Shown: in pieces, positions 15,717 to 17,215 of the stretch
Layout: each line of letters opens with the position of its first letter
Position numbering within the stretch: the first letter of the stretch is position 1
Source: UBA6776 sp964636785
GTDB taxonomy: Bacteria; Bdellovibrionota; Bdellovibrionia; Bdellovibrionales; UBA1609
Assembly: GCA_964636785.1 (NCBI GenBank)
Contig: CAZWVK010000050.1
Coordinates: 1 to 17,215 of the forward strand
Direction of reading: 5' to 3'
DNA: 17,215 bases
Notes under the pieces: model-generated
Databases searched by the model: none
What the model was told of the DNA's origin: nothing
Seen by the model: only the letters and a program-made list of their open reading frames with translations
Program-made: the position numbers and the translations under genes

Positions 15717-15746
15717 TGGACAACCGCAAAACCTTGCTTCCATAAT
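15717..15746 (+). promoter_or_regulatory. Predicted sigma-70 promoter of the GT-C/TPR gene
   Basis: A -35 box TGGACA (15717-15722, 5 of 6 consensus bases) and a -10 box CATAAT (15741-15746, 5 of 6) are separated by 18 bases. Transcription would start about 6-8 bases after the -10 box, that is at roughly 15752-15754. The coding ATG is at 15754, so the transcript would have almost no leader. No Shine-Dalgarno sequence is present before the ATG, which agrees with this reading. Confidence 0.5.
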
Positions 15747-15753
15747 ATCTTCA

Positions 15754-17215
15754 ATGCTTAGAAAATCGACTGCATACATCGGCGTGCTCTTTCTTGGTGT
15801 TTTTCTAGCCTATTTCAGTGCACTTGATGGACAATTCCTTTATGACGATGAGTTCCTTGTTCAAAAAAATCAGCTCATCACTGATCTTACAAATCTCCCT
15901 CAAATTTTTATCACGTCGACAACGGAAGGCTCAGGTGGGAAAGATTCCTTTTATCGGCCCATGCAGATTCTCAGTTACAGTTTGATTCATTCTGCATTTG
16001 GAAAAGATCCATTTTGGTTTCATTTATTTAATATCTTTCTTCACGCTCTGAATGCCTCGCTTTTATTCATCTTTCTTTGTTGGCTTCTCGACGCTTGGGG
16101 CTCAAAACACAAAAAGCGACCGGCTTTTTTAATTTCTCTTCTTTGGGCACTTCACCCTATTCACAACGAAGCCGTGGCCTATATTTCCGCCACCGCCGAC
16201 CCAATGCACTTTGCTTTTTGTTTGCTTTTTATTCTGACGCTGACCAAATGGAAAATGAAATCCCGAAGCCTATCGATTGTTTTAGCGAGCGTTTTCTTTG
16301 TTTTAGCGCTTTTATCCAAAGAAGCTTCAGTGACATTTCCTGGCCTTTTATTTGCGACTCTTCTGTCCACAAAAAGAAATATTCTCTCATCCCTTAAGCC
16401 TTGTCTGCTCCCACTGGTACTGGCACTTATCTATTTGGCATTGCGAATGAGCGTCCTTGATTTTGATGATAGTTTCTCGTTTTACAAAACAGATAATATC
16501 TATACGAGTTCTATTTTGACCCGTTTTTTTACGGGACTTGCAGGGTTAACAGAGTATTTTTCAACTTTGATTTTTCCGGATCACTTGCAGATTGATCGAA
16601 ATTTTCCAGTCCACTCTCATTTTTTAAGCTTAGAGGTTTTAATAGGGTTTGGAATATTTCTATTGACTCTTCTTCCGCTGATCTTTTTTCGCTCCATCTC
16701 TTCTGCGCTCTTATTCTCGTCCCTTTGGTTTTGGTCTTATCATATTCTTCATATGGGTGTTTTTCTTCCGCTCAATTCATTTTTCTTAGAGCACTGGATG
16801 TATATTCCATCGCTTGCATTCTTTATTGTTCTTTACTTGATACTTAAATTTCTTTTTAAAAAATGGTCTTTTATTCCACTTTTAATGTTGGCTTTGGCTT
16901 TTGGAGTTAAAACACATCTTCAGGCTGAAGTTTGGGACTCTCCTATTTCCCTTTACCAACATATTTTAAAGGGCTCGCCCAATATCGCGCGCGTGCATAA
17001 TAATCTCGCGATGGCGCTATCGGATCGAAATCGACTGGATGAGGCTGAGACACATTACCTCCGCTCAATCGATATTGATGATAGCTATCCCCAAGTGCGC
17101 CACAATCTGGGTCTTCTTTACCTAAGACAGAATAAAATCGACAAGGGAATTCAAGAACTTCATCGGGCTATCGAAATCAATCCCGAATTTTTTCATTCTC
17201 ATTTCTATTTATCAA
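15754..17215 (+). CDS. GT-C/TMTC-like membrane protein with TPR repeats, 3' part cut by window edge
   Basis: The frame is open from the ATG at 15754 to the window end (487 codons). The N-terminal helix is followed by FLYDDEFLVQKN, where the Asp-Asp-Glu at 31-33 sits in the first extracytoplasmic loop, as in GT-C (protein mannosyltransferase-like) enzymes. Other family-like motifs follow: FYRPMQILSYSLIH, FHLFNIFLHALNASLL and LHPIHNEAVAYIS (about 132-144). About ten membrane helices run to residue 390. Two TPR motifs then begin, about 412-445 (VHNNLAMALSDRNRLDEAETHYLRSI) and 446-479 (VRHNLGLLYLRQNKIDKGIQELHRAI), and more probably lie beyond the edge. The likely role is lipid-linked sugar transfer to proteins or envelope glycans at the periplasmic face, by analogy to TMTC-type proteins. 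Donor and acceptor are unknown. Confidence 0.88.
   Translation, partial: MLRKSTAYIGVLFLGVFLAYFSALDGQFLYDDEFLVQKNQLITDLTNLPQIFITSTTEGSGGKDSFYRPMQILSYSLIHSAFGKDPFWFHLFNIFLHALNASLLFIFLCWLLDAWGSKHKKRPAFLISLLWALHPIHNEAVAYISATADPMHFAFCLLFILTLTKWKMKSRSLSIVLASVFFVLALLSKEASVTFPGLLFATLLSTKRNILSSLKPCLLPLVLALIYLALRMSVLDFDDSFSFYKTDNIYTSSILTRFFTGLAGLTEYFSTLIFPDHLQIDRNFPVHSHFLSLEVLIGFGIFLLTLLPLIFFRSISSALLFSSLWFWSYHILHMGVFLPLNSFFLEHWMYIPSLAFFIVLYLILKFLFKKWSFIPLLMLALAFGVKTHLQAEVWDSPISLYQHILKGSPNIARVHNNLAMALSDRNRLDEAETHYLRSIDIDDSYPQVRHNLGLLYLRQNKIDKGIQELHRAIEINPEFFHSHFYLS

Noticed and set aside
16077..16397. 106-residue + strand ORF at the right end
   Set aside because: It is out of frame with the continuous GT-C/TPR reading frame that runs from 15754 to the window end.

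Overview
The window is a chromosomal segment of a Gram-negative bacterium: it encodes outer-membrane barrels, a TolC-type channel, an RND pump and exported precursors. By eye the DNA is moderately AT-rich. The gene mix (large CheB-CheR-kinase fusion, OMP-like barrels, a TPR-tailed GT-C membrane protein) would suit a Bdellovibrionota-like or other deltaproteobacterial-type lineage, but this is a weak guess and no marker here fixes the taxonomy.

Layout. 1-442 (-): start of an exported beta-barrel-like protein that runs off the left edge. 581-656 (+): tRNA-Ala(GGC), followed at 676-716 by two direct 16-base repeats resembling an insertion-sequence end. 775-1257 (-): a barrel-like ORF ending in Phe but lacking a signal peptide, probably 5'-truncated. 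1531-3858 (+): a complete CopA-type copper P1B-ATPase with YHS and CPMHP/CPICGM N-terminal metal-binding modules. 3944-4062: a 119-bp element with perfect 25-bp inverted ends and two hairpins that present GGA on the + strand.

A long leftward block runs from 13857 to 4070: a hybrid-kinase remnant without a recognisable phosphoacceptor His (13857-12769); a CheB-CheR-PAS-PAS-histidine kinase fusion with a TTG start (12714-9028); a single-domain response regulator overlapping it by 4 nt (9031-8639); a TolC-family outer-membrane protein (8561-7155); and an RND pump 1 nt further on (7153-4070). The kinase fusion and regulator are almost certainly one translationally coupled pair, and TolC and RND another. 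No periplasmic adaptor gene lies with the pump. Whether the signalling pair controls the pump is only suggested by adjacency.

Right part. 13881-14381 (+): an unrecognised 166-aa protein with one C-terminal membrane segment. 14378-15655 (-): a YcaD-like MFS transporter whose stop overlaps that of the preceding gene. 15754-17215 (+): the 5' part of a polytopic GT-C/TMTC-like protein with C-terminal TPRs, running off the right edge; its predicted promoter sits so close to the ATG that the message may be leaderless.

The points most worth a second look are the inverted-repeat element with CsrA-like hairpins, the kinase remnant without its H-box, the adaptor-less TolC-RND pair beside a CheB/CheR sensor kinase, and the possible leaderless promoter. 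I found no CRISPR array, complete transposase, prophage or obvious defence system.
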